The notes: a model not told the origin generated them from the sequence alone. Shown: positions 1 to 10,523, counted from the first letter of the stretch. The stretch: 20,556 nucleotides of DNA from Polyangiaceae bacterium (GCA_025936205.1 JAICTU010000110.1:1-20556); one strand, 5' to 3'. Made by a program: numbers and translations.

Positions 1-156
1 TACCTGGAACGCACCCTGGCGCTGCTCTTCGGGCTGGTGGGGCTGCTGGAGCCCGAGCGGGGCCTGCCGGGGGTGGCGGCACCGCTCGCCTCGAAGATGA
101 TGCTGCGCAATCTCGCGGCGCGCTCCAGCCCGCCGGGGCCGCCCGTGCGCTCCTGA
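1..156 (+). CDS. C-terminal end of an unrecognised protein (5' part outside window)
   Basis: Frame 1 is open from the first base to a TGA at 154-156 and gives 51 residues. The piece begins with a Leu-rich stretch (YLERTLALLFGLVGLLEPE), which could be an amphipathic or membrane-associated helix, and ends in a Pro/Arg-rich tail. Codon use (mostly G/C in third positions) agrees with a real gene. I do not recognise the family and the fragment is too short to assign a function. It converges on the tamB-like gene, whose stop lies only 12 bases further on. A short dyad (CGCTC-CT-GAGCG, 148-159) sits across its stop codon. Confidence 0.6.
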   Translation, partial: YLERTLALLFGLVGLLEPERGLPGVAAPLASKMMLRNLAARSSPPGPPVRS

Positions 157-168
157 GCGACGCTGGCT

Positions 169-3100
169 TCACTGAAAGTCGAGGCGCCAGCGCAAGTCCG
201 CGCCCAGGTTGCCCAGCGTCGAGCTGGAGGCGTCGTTGACGTTGTCGTACGAGCCCTCGATGCTCAGCTTCGGGTTCAGCTTGATCTCGACGTTCGAGCG
301 CACGTCGCGCGACTCGCTCAGGCCGCTGGTGACGAAAGCGCGGATGCGGTCGCTCAGGCGCTTGCCGATCGTGATCGACGGCTCGGTGCGGCCCGTGCGC
401 GAGGAGTAGCTGCCGAGCCGGAACTCGTCGATCACCGGGATGGCGCTGGTCACGGCCTGATCGGCGCCGGTCAGCGCGCCCAGCGCCTCCAGGGCCACGC
501 TCTCGCCCACGCTCGAGGACTGTAGCTGATCGAGCTCGGTGCGCGTGAGGCCGAGCGTGAGCAGCAGGAAGATGTCGTCCTGCGGCAGCGCGGGCTGGCT
601 CGTGAGATCAATGCGCAGCGTCTCCGCGTCGCCGTGCGCGTGCATGCTGACGCGCCAGTCGCCGGAGGTGGAAGTGGTGTTGTTCTGGCTGGGCGCGGCG
701 TTGACGTCCGTCCCCACGCCGTAGCGACGGAACTCGGTCACGGCCGTGACATCGACCAGCGGCGCGATGCGCGTCGGGTCATCAAACTGCACGCGGCCCT
801 GCTGGATCTCGAACTCGTTGCGCGTGAGCCGCACATGGCCACCCGGCGCGATCTTGAGCGCGCCACGGATGCCGAAGCGCTGGTTGGTGCCGGCCAGTTG
901 CAGGATGTCGTCTTCGATGGTCAGGCTGGCATCGATCAGGTTGTTGTCCAGCGTGAGCGGCTTGGTCGAGCGCACGTTGAGATCGAAGCTGACGAGGTCA
1001 CCTTCCGGCTGGTAAGCGTCGAACTCGGTCCGCTTGCCGCGCTGGGCGAGGTCTGTGATGTTGACGGCCATCTTTACCGGCCGCGAGTAGCTGAACGAGT
1101 TGAGCGTCACGTTGCCGACCAGCTGGGGCAGCACGCGCTTTTCGGCGTCCCCTTGCAGACCGCCGGGTTGCCAGCGCGCGCGCAGATCAGCGTCGGCCGT
1201 GGCGTGCACGCCCGGCGCGAGCGGCAAGGCGACATTGCGCGCGCTGATGAACGCGCGCAGCTCGCCCAGGCGGAAGCCCGTCAAGGGCGCATTGCCCTGC
1301 AGCTTGACGCGCCCGCCGCCGATCGAGAACTCCCCCTGATCGACGATCAGCTCGCCCGGCATGACTTTCAGGTTCAGATCCAGCTCGCTGATCGACTGCG
1401 GTGAGTTGCGCAGGTGGATGGAGCCGTTCGCCAGCGTGAAGCCGCCGCGATACACGGGGGCGTCGAGCGGACCCGTGACGCTGATCTGCCCGCCCAGCTG
1501 CCCGTGCGCGCTCTCCGCTCCCGGGATCAGCCCCACGAAGCCGTCGAGCGCCGTCGGCTCCAGCGTGAAGCGCAGATCGGCCTGGGGCGAGTTGTTCAGC
1601 CCCATGAGCTTGCCGCCGAGCGAGAACGCCGCGCTGGGTCCGCTCTCGGCCTTGGCCTGCAGCGTGAGTCCGGGCAGCTCGAGCGTGCCGGAAGCGATCC
1701 TCAGCGCTGTCGGAGCGCGCGTGCTGATCTGGGTGCCGCCCAGCTTGGCCGCAAAGCGCTCGAGCTGGAAGGTACCGGTGGCCTGCAGCGGTGTGTCGAG
1801 CGCCAGGTCGGAGAGCGCGAGCTTGCCGTCGAGCTCCGCTTTGTAGTCCGGGTCGAGCAGCGAGAGCCGTGGCACGAAGGCCGACAGCGCCACCAGATCC
1901 AGGTCCTGGAAGCTCACGCCGCCGCGCACGTGCTTGGCGCGCTGGCGCGTCAGCTCGAACTGATCGAGCTTGATCTGCTTGCCGAAGAGCGAGCCGGAGA
2001 CCTGAAAGATGCCGGCAGGACGGTCCGCGTCGTATTCGGCGCGATCGAATTTGCCGCTCAGCGGCGCGCCGCACACGCTGGTGCCGGTGCGCGCCTTGGG
2101 CTGCTCGATCGGCACCAGCGACACGGCCAGGCTGGACGGCGGCAGCTCGGCTCGCCCGATGCGCACGGCGCTCACGCGCGCCTGCACGCGCGCCGCCATC
2201 GCATCCAGCGTCCCGCTCACCTCCCCCTCCGCGCTGATCGTGCCCGCGGCTTGCTTGGCGAGCGGGCCCAGCCCTTGCACCTCCGACACCGGCACCTGAG
2301 TCGCGATCACGTCGCCCGAGACGTGCGCGCCGGGCGTGATGCGGGCTGAACCGAGGATGCTGCCCTGCCCCTTGCGCAGCACCAGGCTGGGCACATCGAG
2401 CTGCATGCCCTGATCGCCCGCGTCGATGTCGAACCAGTTGAAATTGAAGCTGGCCGTCGCGTTCTGATAGTTCTCATCGAACATGCCGAGCGTCGCGAGA
2501 TCGACGTCTCCGCGCACGCGCAGGTTGCCGGTCTTGCAGCGGTCTTGCTTGCCGCCCAGCACATAGTCGACGCGGCCCTTCAGCTTCCCGCGGCCGAAGA
2601 TGCTGTCCCAGCGCGGATCCTCCTCGAAGTGCCACATCTGGAAGAAGTCGCGCAGATCGAAGCGCTGGCTCTGCACGGCCGCCGATGCGGCCAGCGTGGC
2701 GTCGGTGTCAAAGTCGAACCGGCCCTTGCTCAGATCGAACTCGCTCTTGCCCTTCTCCAGCCGCGCGCTCTCGATCTCCACCACCAGCGGCTCGAAGCGC
2801 AGGCTCTGCGTGCTCAGGTTGCCGATGGGAAAGCCCGCGAACCACAGGTCGTTGACGCTCAACGAGCCCGTCAGCACGGCGCTGCTCATCTGCCCGCTCA
2901 TGCGCACGTCGAGGCGGGCCTGGCCTTGCATGGGGATGTCGACCAGCGGGCTCGCGTCCGCCAGCTCCAGCGTGGAGTCCGGCACGACCATCGAGATGCT
3001 GTTGTCGTAGCCGATGTGCACGGTGGCGCGCATCACGCTCTTGCCGAAGTCGACGCGCATGTCGTCGAAGTGCACCGAGTCCTGATGCACGCCGAAGGTG

Positions 3101-4593
3101 CCGGCCACCTGCGCGCGCGGGACGCCGATCATGTGCTTGCGGCCCGGGTCATGCACCGAGCGATCGAAGATCTCGAAGTTGTGCGTGTCGGCCGTCAGGT
3201 GACCTTCCAGCGCGGCAGGGATCAGCGTGCCCTTGAAGTCGTCGATCACGATGCGGCTCAGATCCCAGTTGACGATCGTGTTCGGCGTGACGTCGACGTC
3301 GCGCATCAGGCCGGGGAAGGTCACCCCCGTGCCGACGGTGCGGCGCACGCGCAAGGGCATGGTCGGTGCCGCCAGGTCCACGTCCACGTCCTCGAGCAGT
3401 ACGTCGCCATCGGCGTAGCCGGCGCGAAAGGTGCTCACCACCAGCCGGTCACCGAGCAAATGCAGCTCGGCTTCGGCGTGCTCGACCAGGGAGTAGGCCT
3501 TGAGACGGATCGGGCCGGTGCGCAGCTTGCCGTGAAATTCCGGAAAGCGGTGCCGGGAGCTCAGGTCGAGCTCACCGGCCAGCTGCAACCAGCCGGTCAC
3601 GGGCGTGCCGCTGGTGTAACGGCTGGCGATGTCGAGCGGCAGCTGCAGCAGCACGTGGCCGCCGATGCGCCGCCCGGGGCCGGTCGGATCCTCGATGCGC
3701 ACGCCGGACAGGCGCATCAACACACGCCCTGGATCGTTGTGGATGCCCTCGACCCCACACTGCGGGGCCGTCCCCTGCGCCGGGTCGCGGTCGATGCTGC
3801 CGAAGAGCGACAGCCGCCGCACCAGGATCTCGGTCGGCGCCACGCGCACCCGCGCGTCGAGCTGGCACAGCATGTCCTCATCGAACGCCTGCGCTCCCGG
3901 CTGCGGTCCGGGCAGCGGGCGCTGTTGCACGATGGAGCTCGCGGCGGCGCGCAACGCGACCTCGAACGCCTTCGAACCGTCCTGGAACACATCCAGATCG
4001 ATGGCGTCGCTCTTCAGCCGCACGCCTTCGATCTGCGCGTCCAGGTGCGCGTCGGTGATGGCGATCGACGCGATCGGCAGCTGCCCGTTCGACGGCCCGC
4101 TCGCCTTGGTGGGCCGGAGCGCGAGGTTCGCGAGCTGGCCGTTCTCGATCACGACCCGCAGCTGCGGCTCCTCGATCGCGATCTGGCCCGCATCGACGCG
4201 GCCCGCGAGCAGCGAGAAGAGGCGCGGCTTGATGCTGAGCCGGGGCGTGACCAGCGCCGGCGCGCCGCCGTCGTTCGAATCGAGCTGCACGTCGCGGAGC
4301 TCGAGACTCAGCGGCCAGAGCGCGACGCGCACCTCGTAGCGCGCCCGTAGCCCGAGCTGCTCGTCCAGAATGCGTGCCGTCTCGTGCGCCGCCCAATCCT
4401 GCACCGGCTGCCAGCGCGTCAGGCTGGCCAGCAGCGGCGGGATCAGCCCGACCAGCGCGAACAGCGCGCACAGCAGGCGCGCGATCCAGCGCCCCGCGTC
4501 GTGCGGCGGCCGCAGCGTGGAGGGGCGGCGCCCGGGGTAGACGGCAGTCACGGCCAGATCAAAGCCTATCGCGGGAACCCCCGCTGGGCCCAT
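169..4593 (-). CDS. tamB: TamB-like translocation/assembly module protein (DUF490 family)
   Basis: This 1474-residue protein belongs to the TamB/AsmA-like group of inner-membrane-anchored periplasmic proteins. They form a long hydrophobic beta groove bridging the two membranes and act in outer-membrane protein assembly (with TamA) or phospholipid transport. An N-terminal membrane anchor lies at about residues 37-57 (WIARLLCALFALVGLIPPLL), followed by AsmA-like repetitive beta-strand sequence. The last ~300 residues have the typical DUF490 signature: repeated short strands, 'DIFLLLTLGLTRTEL', a 'SITIGKRLSDRI' stretch, and a terminal strand ending in Trp-Arg-Leu-Asp-Phe-Gln. The length is in the upper normal range. 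The ATG at 4593 is preceded by GGGAAGAA, a usable ribosome site; a GTG at residue 15 is an alternative. No TamA/BamA-like gene is visible in the window. The gene upstream on the same strand encodes a VWA lipoprotein, 175 bases away. The family call is secure; whether the substrate is protein or lipid cannot be told. Confidence 0.9.
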   Translation of the reverse strand: MGPAGVPAIGFDLAVTAVYPGRRPSTLRPPHDAGRWIARLLCALFALVGLIPPLLASLTRWQPVQDWAAHETARILDEQLGLRARYEVRVALWPLSLELRDVQLDSNDGGAPALVTPRLSIKPRLFSLLAGRVDAGQIAIEEPQLRVVIENGQLANLALRPTKASGPSNGQLPIASIAITDAHLDAQIEGVRLKSDAIDLDVFQDGSKAFEVALRAAASSIVQQRPLPGPQPGAQAFDEDMLCQLDARVRVAPTEILVRRLSLFGSIDRDPAQGTAPQCGVEGIHNDPGRVLMRLSGVRIEDPTGPGRRIGGHVLLQLPLDIASRYTSGTPVTGWLQLAGELDLSSRHRFPEFHGKLRTGPIRLKAYSLVEHAEAELHLLGDRLVVSTFRAGYADGDVLLEDVDVDLAAPTMPLRVRRTVGTGVTFPGLMRDVDVTPNTIVNWDLSRIVIDDFKGTLIPAALEGHLTADTHNFEIFDRSVHDPGRKHMIGVPRAQVAGTFGVHQDSVHFDDMRVDFGKSVMRATVHIGYDNSISMVVPDSTLELADASPLVDIPMQGQARLDVRMSGQMSSAVLTGSLSVNDLWFAGFPIGNLSTQSLRFEPLVVEIESARLEKGKSEFDLSKGRFDFDTDATLAASAAVQSQRFDLRDFFQMWHFEEDPRWDSIFGRGKLKGRVDYVLGGKQDRCKTGNLRVRGDVDLATLGMFDENYQNATASFNFNWFDIDAGDQGMQLDVPSLVLRKGQGSILGSARITPGAHVSGDVIATQVPVSEVQGLGPLAKQAAGTISAEGEVSGTLDAMAARVQARVSAVRIGRAELPPSSLAVSLVPIEQPKARTGTSVCGAPLSGKFDRAEYDADRPAGIFQVSGSLFGKQIKLDQFELTRQRAKHVRGGVSFQDLDLVALSAFVPRLSLLDPDYKAELDGKLALSDLALDTPLQATGTFQLERFAAKLGGTQISTRAPTALRIASGTLELPGLTLQAKAESGPSAAFSLGGKLMGLNNSPQADLRFTLEPTALDGFVGLIPGAESAHGQLGGQISVTGPLDAPVYRGGFTLANGSIHLRNSPQSISELDLNLKVMPGELIVDQGEFSIGGGRVKLQGNAPLTGFRLGELRAFISARNVALPLAPGVHATADADLRARWQPGGLQGDAEKRVLPQLVGNVTLNSFSYSRPVKMAVNITDLAQRGKRTEFDAYQPEGDLVSFDLNVRSTKPLTLDNNLIDASLTIEDDILQLAGTNQRFGIRGALKIAPGGHVRLTRNEFEIQQGRVQFDDPTRIAPLVDVTAVTEFRRYGVGTDVNAAPSQNNTTSTSGDWRVSMHAHGDAETLRIDLTSQPALPQDDIFLLLTLGLTRTELDQLQSSSVGESVALEALGALTGADQAVTSAIPVIDEFRLGSYSSRTGRTEPSITIGKRLSDRIRAFVTSGLSESRDVRSNVEIKLNPKLSIEGSYDNVNDASSSTLGNLGADLRWRLDFQ

Positions 4594-4737
4594 TTCTTCC
4601 CAGCTGGGGGCGTTTCCCCTGAGCCGTAAGGCCGGGTGGGCTCGGACCTACACGCGCCGCCCGACCCCAGGACTGCCCACCGGCGTCAGACAGTGCACCC
4701 CGTCGTGGGCTGCCCCGAGGTGGGCGGGAGTGCCGTG

Positions 4738-4761
4738 TGGGGGAGGCCCGGCCCACCCCCA
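4738..4761 (-). terminator. GC-rich hairpin after the VWA lipoprotein gene
   Basis: TGGGGG (4738-4743) pairs with CCCCCA (4756-4761) around a 12-base loop, 7 bases past the stop of the VWA gene. There is no T-tract on either side, so it could be a weak terminator or processing site. It may only attenuate read-through into tamB. I see no convincing promoter in the rest of the 175-base spacer (4594-4768). Confidence 0.25.
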
Positions 4762-4768
4762 AGAGCCG

Positions 4769-5968
4769 TCAGAAGACGTAGACCTTCTGGCCCGATTCGA
4801 GATCGCAGGCGCCATTCTGCGGGTCACCGCCGGTGCGGAGGACCTCGCTCGCGCTCGGCTCGTGATACACGCCGCTCATCTCGATGTCGACCATGCGCAG
4901 GATGGCGTCGTCGAGCTTGGTGACGAAGTAGCAGGGAATGGACGGTTCCTTGTGATCGCCGCCGACGCCCGAGTCGTTGGTCAGGAACAGATAGCGGCCA
5001 CCGGTGAGCTGCGCCGCCGAGCGCATGGTCAGCTCGGTCAACTCGTCCACACCGCTGGAGGCCACCGGGTAGATGTGCACGCCCTGGTCCTGGGCCGTGG
5101 CGATCGCCGACTTCAGCGCGCTCGCCTTGTCGTTGTGATGGGGCGCGTCCGCGACCCAGAATGCCAGCCGCGCGGTGGCGCCGTCCGAGCGCCAGGAGAA
5201 CTGGTTCATATCGGCGAACGCAGCGTCGGGCGCCTCGGGGAAGTCGCCGCCGCCGCCCGCAGACTGCTCCGCGAGATGCTGACGGAAGACCTGCGGGTCG
5301 GTCTCGAAATCGAAGGGCCGCGTGGTGTAGTCGTCGCCGCGATCGCGGTAGGCGACCAGCGACCAGCGCTGCTCGGCGCCGGGGTACTTGCTCTCGATCG
5401 CCGCAGAGATCGCCGTGAACTCGCTCTGCAGGTAGCGGAGCTCGTCGCCCATGCTGCCGGTGGTGTCGATCACGAGCGAGATGTCGAGCGTGGTATGCGC
5501 CACGGGCTGCGTCCGCACCTGCGCCGCGGTGTGTTCGGCCGGCGTGAAGTCGAGCAGGCCGCTCATTTGCTCGTCGTGCAGGTGCTGGCGGTAGTCGAGG
5601 AAGCGCGTGATGTTGCGGTTGTCGTCCCAGGTGCCCGCGGTCAGCGTACCGGGGGCGACCGGGTTCGGCGCGGGGCGGCTCGTGGGCAATGCCGCCGGGT
5701 CAGTGGCGGGCTCGAGGGCGGGAATCCCATCTGCGGATGTGCCAGAGCTGGTCGGTCCCGCTGGGTCCGCTGCGATGAGCGCGTCGCCGCCTGCGTACGC
5801 GGTGTCCGACTCGCCCCGCGGGGCGTACCCGGCGGACGAAGGCGATTCCCCCGGGACATCTCCCTTCGCGACCGTCTCTGACCTGGCCGAGTCGTCCGCG
5901 CCGCACGCCGTCAGCCCGCTCAGCAGCGCGCCCAGCGCCACCAGTCCCAGTGCCCGTAGTTGTGTCAT
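4769..5968 (-). CDS. VWA-domain lipoprotein
   Basis: From the ATG at 5968 this is a 399-residue exported lipoprotein. Residues 1-22 are a signal peptide with a lipobox (L-T-A-C, Cys22 the lipidated residue) followed by Gly-Ala-Asp-Asp. A long Ser/Pro/Ala-rich linker runs to about residue 108. After 'AGTWDDNRNITRFLDY' (111-126) comes a von Willebrand factor A domain from about residue 160, with an intact metal-ion-dependent adhesion site (D168-T-T-G-S-M173). VWA domains bind protein partners through a divalent metal. The longest open frame starts 23 codons upstream, but only the start at 5968 places the signal peptide at the N-terminus, and AGGGGGG directly precedes it. The Asp after +1 (Gly-Ala-Asp) is not at the +2 inner-membrane-retention position, so outer-membrane sorting is possible but unproven. 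A sigma-54-like promoter lies just upstream. The partner or ligand is unknown. Confidence 0.85.
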   Translation of the reverse strand: MTQLRALGLVALGALLSGLTACGADDSARSETVAKGDVPGESPSSAGYAPRGESDTAYAGGDALIAADPAGPTSSGTSADGIPALEPATDPAALPTSRPAPNPVAPGTLTAGTWDDNRNITRFLDYRQHLHDEQMSGLLDFTPAEHTAAQVRTQPVAHTTLDISLVIDTTGSMGDELRYLQSEFTAISAAIESKYPGAEQRWSLVAYRDRGDDYTTRPFDFETDPQVFRQHLAEQSAGGGGDFPEAPDAAFADMNQFSWRSDGATARLAFWVADAPHHNDKASALKSAIATAQDQGVHIYPVASSGVDELTELTMRSAAQLTGGRYLFLTNDSGVGGDHKEPSIPCYFVTKLDDAILRMVDIEMSGVYHEPSASEVLRTGGDPQNGACDLESGQKVYVF

Positions 5969-5980
5969 CCCCCCCTGAGG

Positions 5981-5996
5981 AGCAGGCTTCGTGCCA
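5981..5996 (-). promoter_or_regulatory. Sigma-54 (-24/-12)-like element upstream of the VWA lipoprotein gene
   Basis: Read on the minus strand the sequence is TGGCACGAAGCCTGCT. Compared with TGGCACG-N4-TTGC(A/T) it differs at one position, and the GG and GC are exactly ten bases apart. A second copy of the -24 half (TGGCACG-N4-TTGG, 5993-6008) lies one helical turn further upstream but lacks the GC. A third GTGGCAC lies near 6060-6066. Weakness: the predicted transcript would begin about two bases before the ATG at 5968, making it nearly leaderless. Confidence 0.4.
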
Positions 5997-6068
5997 AGCC
6001 CCGTGCCACAATCCGGCCGCGAACTCCCTGAAATCACTGGGGCTACCGTGTGTCAGCCTGTGCCACGG

Positions 6069-6089
6069 CGCAGTGCCGCGACGGCTGCG
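6069..6089 (-). terminator. Hairpin downstream of the Sel1-repeat gene
   Basis: CGCAG (6069-6073) and CCG (6076-6078) pair with CGG (6082-6084) and CTGCG (6085-6089). This makes an eight-base-pair stem with a two-base bulge and a three-base loop, about 25 bases past the Sel1 gene stop. No T-tract follows on the minus strand, so termination is only a possibility. Confidence 0.2.
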
Positions 6090-6114
6090 GGATCACGGCA
6101 AAGAGCGCCGGACC

Positions 6115-6876
6115 TCAGCGTGCCGGATTCTGTTCGATCGTCTCGACCGGCACCGGGTTCGAGTCGATCACGTTGTTGCAGCCGACGGAGCTGCCCAGGC
6201 TGCACGCCTCACGGAACAACTTTGCTGCCTCTTCGCGGTTCACCGGTACTCCGCGGCCCTGCGCGTAGAGCACGCCCAGGTTTGAGCAGCCGAGCCCCGA
6301 GCCGTGGCGGCAGGCCTGCGCATACAGGCGCTGCGCGTCCCCCAGGTTCTCCGGCACGCCGCGACCGTGCTCGTAGAGGGCGCCTTGGTTGTTGCAGCCC
6401 TCGGCGAGACCGCCGCTGCAGGCGCGGCTGAACAAGTCCATGGCGCGCTCGTAGTCCTGGGGCACGCCATCACCGCCCTCGAACGCCAAGCCCAGCTTGT
6501 TGCAGCCACTGGCGTCACCCAGATCGCAAGCACGCTGGAACAGGCGCGCGCCGAGCACTTCGTCCTTCGTCACGCCGTCGCTGCCGGCCGCGTAACGCTC
6601 GCCAGCTTGCGTGCATTCAGCGCCGCTGTCGCAGGTTGGCGTGTTGCGCGCCAGCGCGCCGACCACCGCGAAGATGGCCAGAAAGCCCAGGCCCACGCCG
6701 GCCATGATGCTGAGCCGCCGCGACGTGACGCTGGGATCATTCCACGGGGCAGCATTGCTCCACGTGCCGACGATCGGCCCTTCCGGCCCTTCTGCGGCCA
6801 CGCCGCCGGAGGTCGCCGTATTCGAGGCTACGCTACCCGTTGCACGAGTCTCCGAAACCGACTTCTGGTTCGCCAT
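6115..6876 (-). CDS. Membrane-anchored Sel1-like repeat protein, Cys-rich
   Basis: From the ATG at 6876 (AAAGGG a few bases upstream) the product is 253 residues. A polar Ser/Thr/Gly-rich N-terminus of ~54 residues precedes one transmembrane helix (about 55-76, after Arg53-Arg54). Four Sel1-like repeats of ~36 residues follow (about 105-235), each with the A..LF..AC..G...GC.N.G..Y..G.GV pattern. Each carries a Cys pair (C117/C125, C152/C161, C189/C197, C225/C233), and another pair (C82/C88) follows the membrane helix. This matches the disulfide-stapled arrangement known from Helicobacter cysteine-rich Hcp proteins, so the repeats probably fold in the periplasm. Sel1 repeats are alpha/alpha protein-interaction scaffolds; the partner is unknown. 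A longer frame starts at 6948, but the start at 6876 has the better ribosome site. It lies upstream of the VWA lipoprotein gene on the same strand, 146 bases away. Confidence 0.85.
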   Translation of the reverse strand: MANQKSVSETRATGSVASNTATSGGVAAEGPEGPIVGTWSNAAPWNDPSVTSRRLSIMAGVGLGFLAIFAVVGALARNTPTCDSGAECTQAGERYAAGSDGVTKDEVLGARLFQRACDLGDASGCNKLGLAFEGGDGVPQDYERAMDLFSRACSGGLAEGCNNQGALYEHGRGVPENLGDAQRLYAQACRHGSGLGCSNLGVLYAQGRGVPVNREEAAKLFREACSLGSSVGCNNVIDSNPVPVETIEQNPAR

Positions 6877-7036
6877 GGGACCCTTTCCCGCGTTTTCCCG
6901 CGCTTCCCGCGAAGCGCACACTCCGACGTCATCTGACGAGCGCCCCACCGAGCGCGAGCGCTCCGTCTTGATGTTGATCTTGGATCGCCATTGTCAAGAT
7001 GCGATGCGCGCACGCTGACGGACCACAAATCGCCGC

Positions 7037-7066
7037 GGAATTGTCGCTCGGCCCGGCGGCAATTCC
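7037..7066. repeat. 11-bp inverted repeat (stem-loop) in the Sel1/ligA divergent spacer
   Basis: GGAATTGTCGC (7037-7047) and GCGGCAATTCC (7056-7066) are inverted copies with one mismatch, separated by the eight-base loop TCGGCCCG. In RNA read from the plus strand the mismatch is a U-G wobble, so all 11 positions can pair. The arms contain AATT, unusual in this GC-rich DNA. It may be an operator for one or both divergent genes or an RNA structure; function unknown. The rest of the 308-base spacer (6877-7184) holds only a GATAAT (7168-7173) just before ligA that could be a -10 box. Confidence 0.55.
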
Positions 7067-7172
7067 AGTCTTGGTACCCCGACGTGATCGTTTCGGCGCG
7101 TTGCTTCAGTCGGCAGTGCAACCAGCGCAGAACGCAGTCACAGCGATTGCCCTCCGCCGTGTGCAGAGATAA

Positions 7173-9284
<2,112 letters not shown>

Positions 9285-9467
9285 CGATCGCCGGCGAGCG
9301 CCCGAACGCGAGACACGGACAGAACGCGACGCCGGGGCAGCTTTGCCCGCCCGCAGCCAGCCGGTGCTCGCCGTCTGCCTGGGTGCAACGCTCGCGATTC
9401 TCGTCCCTGCCGCCGGGCATCCTGGAGCGCGCAGCAGCTGGTACAGGGCTTGCTCGGCGGTCGGGCG

Positions 9468-10478
9468 ATGAGAGTCTATGAGTTGCGCGGTGCGGGGCTG
9501 GATCAGCTGGTGTGCGTCGACCGTCCCATGCCGAAGCCCGGGCCTGGTCAGGTGCTGGTGCGGGTGCACGCGGCCAGCCTCAACTACCGCGACCTGTTGA
9601 TCGCGCGCGGCAAGTACGGTCGCGGCTCGCTGCGCTACCCGCTGGTGCCGCTCTCTGACGGTGCAGGTGAAGTCGTCGAGGTCGGCGCTGGCGTGAGCAG
9701 CGTGGCGCCGGGAGACCGCGTCGCCGGTACCTTCTTTCAAGACTGGATCGACGGGCCCTTCGAGGCCAGCGCCGGCGCCTCGGCCCTCGGCGGCTCGATC
9801 GATGGTGTGCTCGCCGAACAGGTCGTGCTGTCCGCTGAGGGGGTGGTGAAATTTCCGAGCGAGCTTTCGTTCGAGGAGGCGTCCACCTTGCCTTGTGCTG
9901 CGTTGACCGCGTGGGTGAGCCTGGTCGAACGGGGCAAGCTGGAGCCCGACGAGCGCGTGCTGGTGATGGGAACGGGCGGCGTCAGCATCTTCGCGCTCCA
10001 GTTCGCCAAGAGCCTGGGCGCGCAGGTGATCGTGACGTCTCGATCGGACGAAAAGCTGGCGCGCGCGAAATCGCTGGGTGCGGATGGCCTGGTCAACTCG
10101 CACAAGATGCCCGACTGGGACGCCGGCGTGCGTGAGCTCACGATCGGCAAGGGCGTGGACCATCTGATCGAAGTCGGCGGGGCCGAGACCCTGCAGCGCT
10201 CGCTGCGCTGCCTGCGCGAGGGCGGCCATCTGGCGCTGGTCGGGCTCTTGAGCGGCGCGCCCGCGCGGCGCGAAGACGCCGAGAACAATCAGCTCGGCAT
10301 CCGTGTGGACTCGATCTATGTCGGCAGCCGCAAGCACTTCGAGGCCATGAATGAAGCCATCACGCGCTTCAGGATCCATCCCGTGATCGATCGCGCCTTC
10401 ACCTTTGATGAGGCGCCAGCAGCGTACGAGTACCTGGCGAGCGGTCAACACTTCGGAAAAGTGGTGATCCGGCTCTGA
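9468..10478 (+). CDS. Zinc-free medium-chain NAD(P)-dependent alcohol dehydrogenase/quinone oxidoreductase-like protein
   Basis: The 336-residue product is a medium-chain dehydrogenase/reductase: a GroES-like N-terminal domain ('PGPGQVLVRVHAASLNYRDLL', residues 25-45) and a Rossmann domain with VMGTGGV (G168-x-G170-G171) followed by 'VIVTSRSDEKLARAKSLGAD'. The basic/polar residues after the second strand (S191, R192, K196) suggest NADPH preference. The catalytic-zinc Cys/His ligands and the four-Cys structural zinc lobe are absent, placing it with zinc-independent members such as quinone oxidoreductases and enoyl reductases. The substrate cannot be predicted. The ATG at 9468 is preferred to one 18 bases upstream because the family starts with this strand (MRVYELRG); the ribosome site is weak. 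It follows ligA after 183 bases, in which I see only a five-base-pair hairpin (9335-9348) and no clear promoter. Confidence 0.85.
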   Translation: MRVYELRGAGLDQLVCVDRPMPKPGPGQVLVRVHAASLNYRDLLIARGKYGRGSLRYPLVPLSDGAGEVVEVGAGVSSVAPGDRVAGTFFQDWIDGPFEASAGASALGGSIDGVLAEQVVLSAEGVVKFPSELSFEEASTLPCAALTAWVSLVERGKLEPDERVLVMGTGGVSIFALQFAKSLGAQVIVTSRSDEKLARAKSLGADGLVNSHKMPDWDAGVRELTIGKGVDHLIEVGGAETLQRSLRCLREGGHLALVGLLSGAPARREDAENNQLGIRVDSIYVGSRKHFEAMNEAITRFRIHPVIDRAFTFDEAPAAYEYLASGQHFGKVVIRL

Positions 10479-10508
10479 GCCTGCCGCAAAACGCCCTGCC
10501 GGGAAGAT

Positions 10509-10523
10509 CGCCTCAGCGAGGCG
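10509..10523 (+). terminator. Compact hairpin after the dehydrogenase gene
   Basis: CGCCTC (10509-10514) pairs perfectly with GAGGCG (10518-10523) around the loop AGC, 31 bases past the dehydrogenase stop. It is followed by CTCTGCC rather than a T-tract. It is terminator-like by position, but unproven. Confidence 0.35.

Noticed and set aside
2545..4350. 601-codon plus-strand frame antisense to tamB
   Set aside because: It is a composition artefact opposite a well-supported gene: rich in His, Gln, Arg and Val, with no motifs.
6060..6076. Third GTGGCAC word as another sigma-54 promoter
   Set aside because: No GC at the required ten-base distance after GG.
6969..6997. TTGACA -35 box on the minus strand upstream of the Sel1 gene
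   Set aside because: The hexamer is perfect, but no -10-like sequence lies 16-18 bases downstream (ACATCA and neighbours match poorly).
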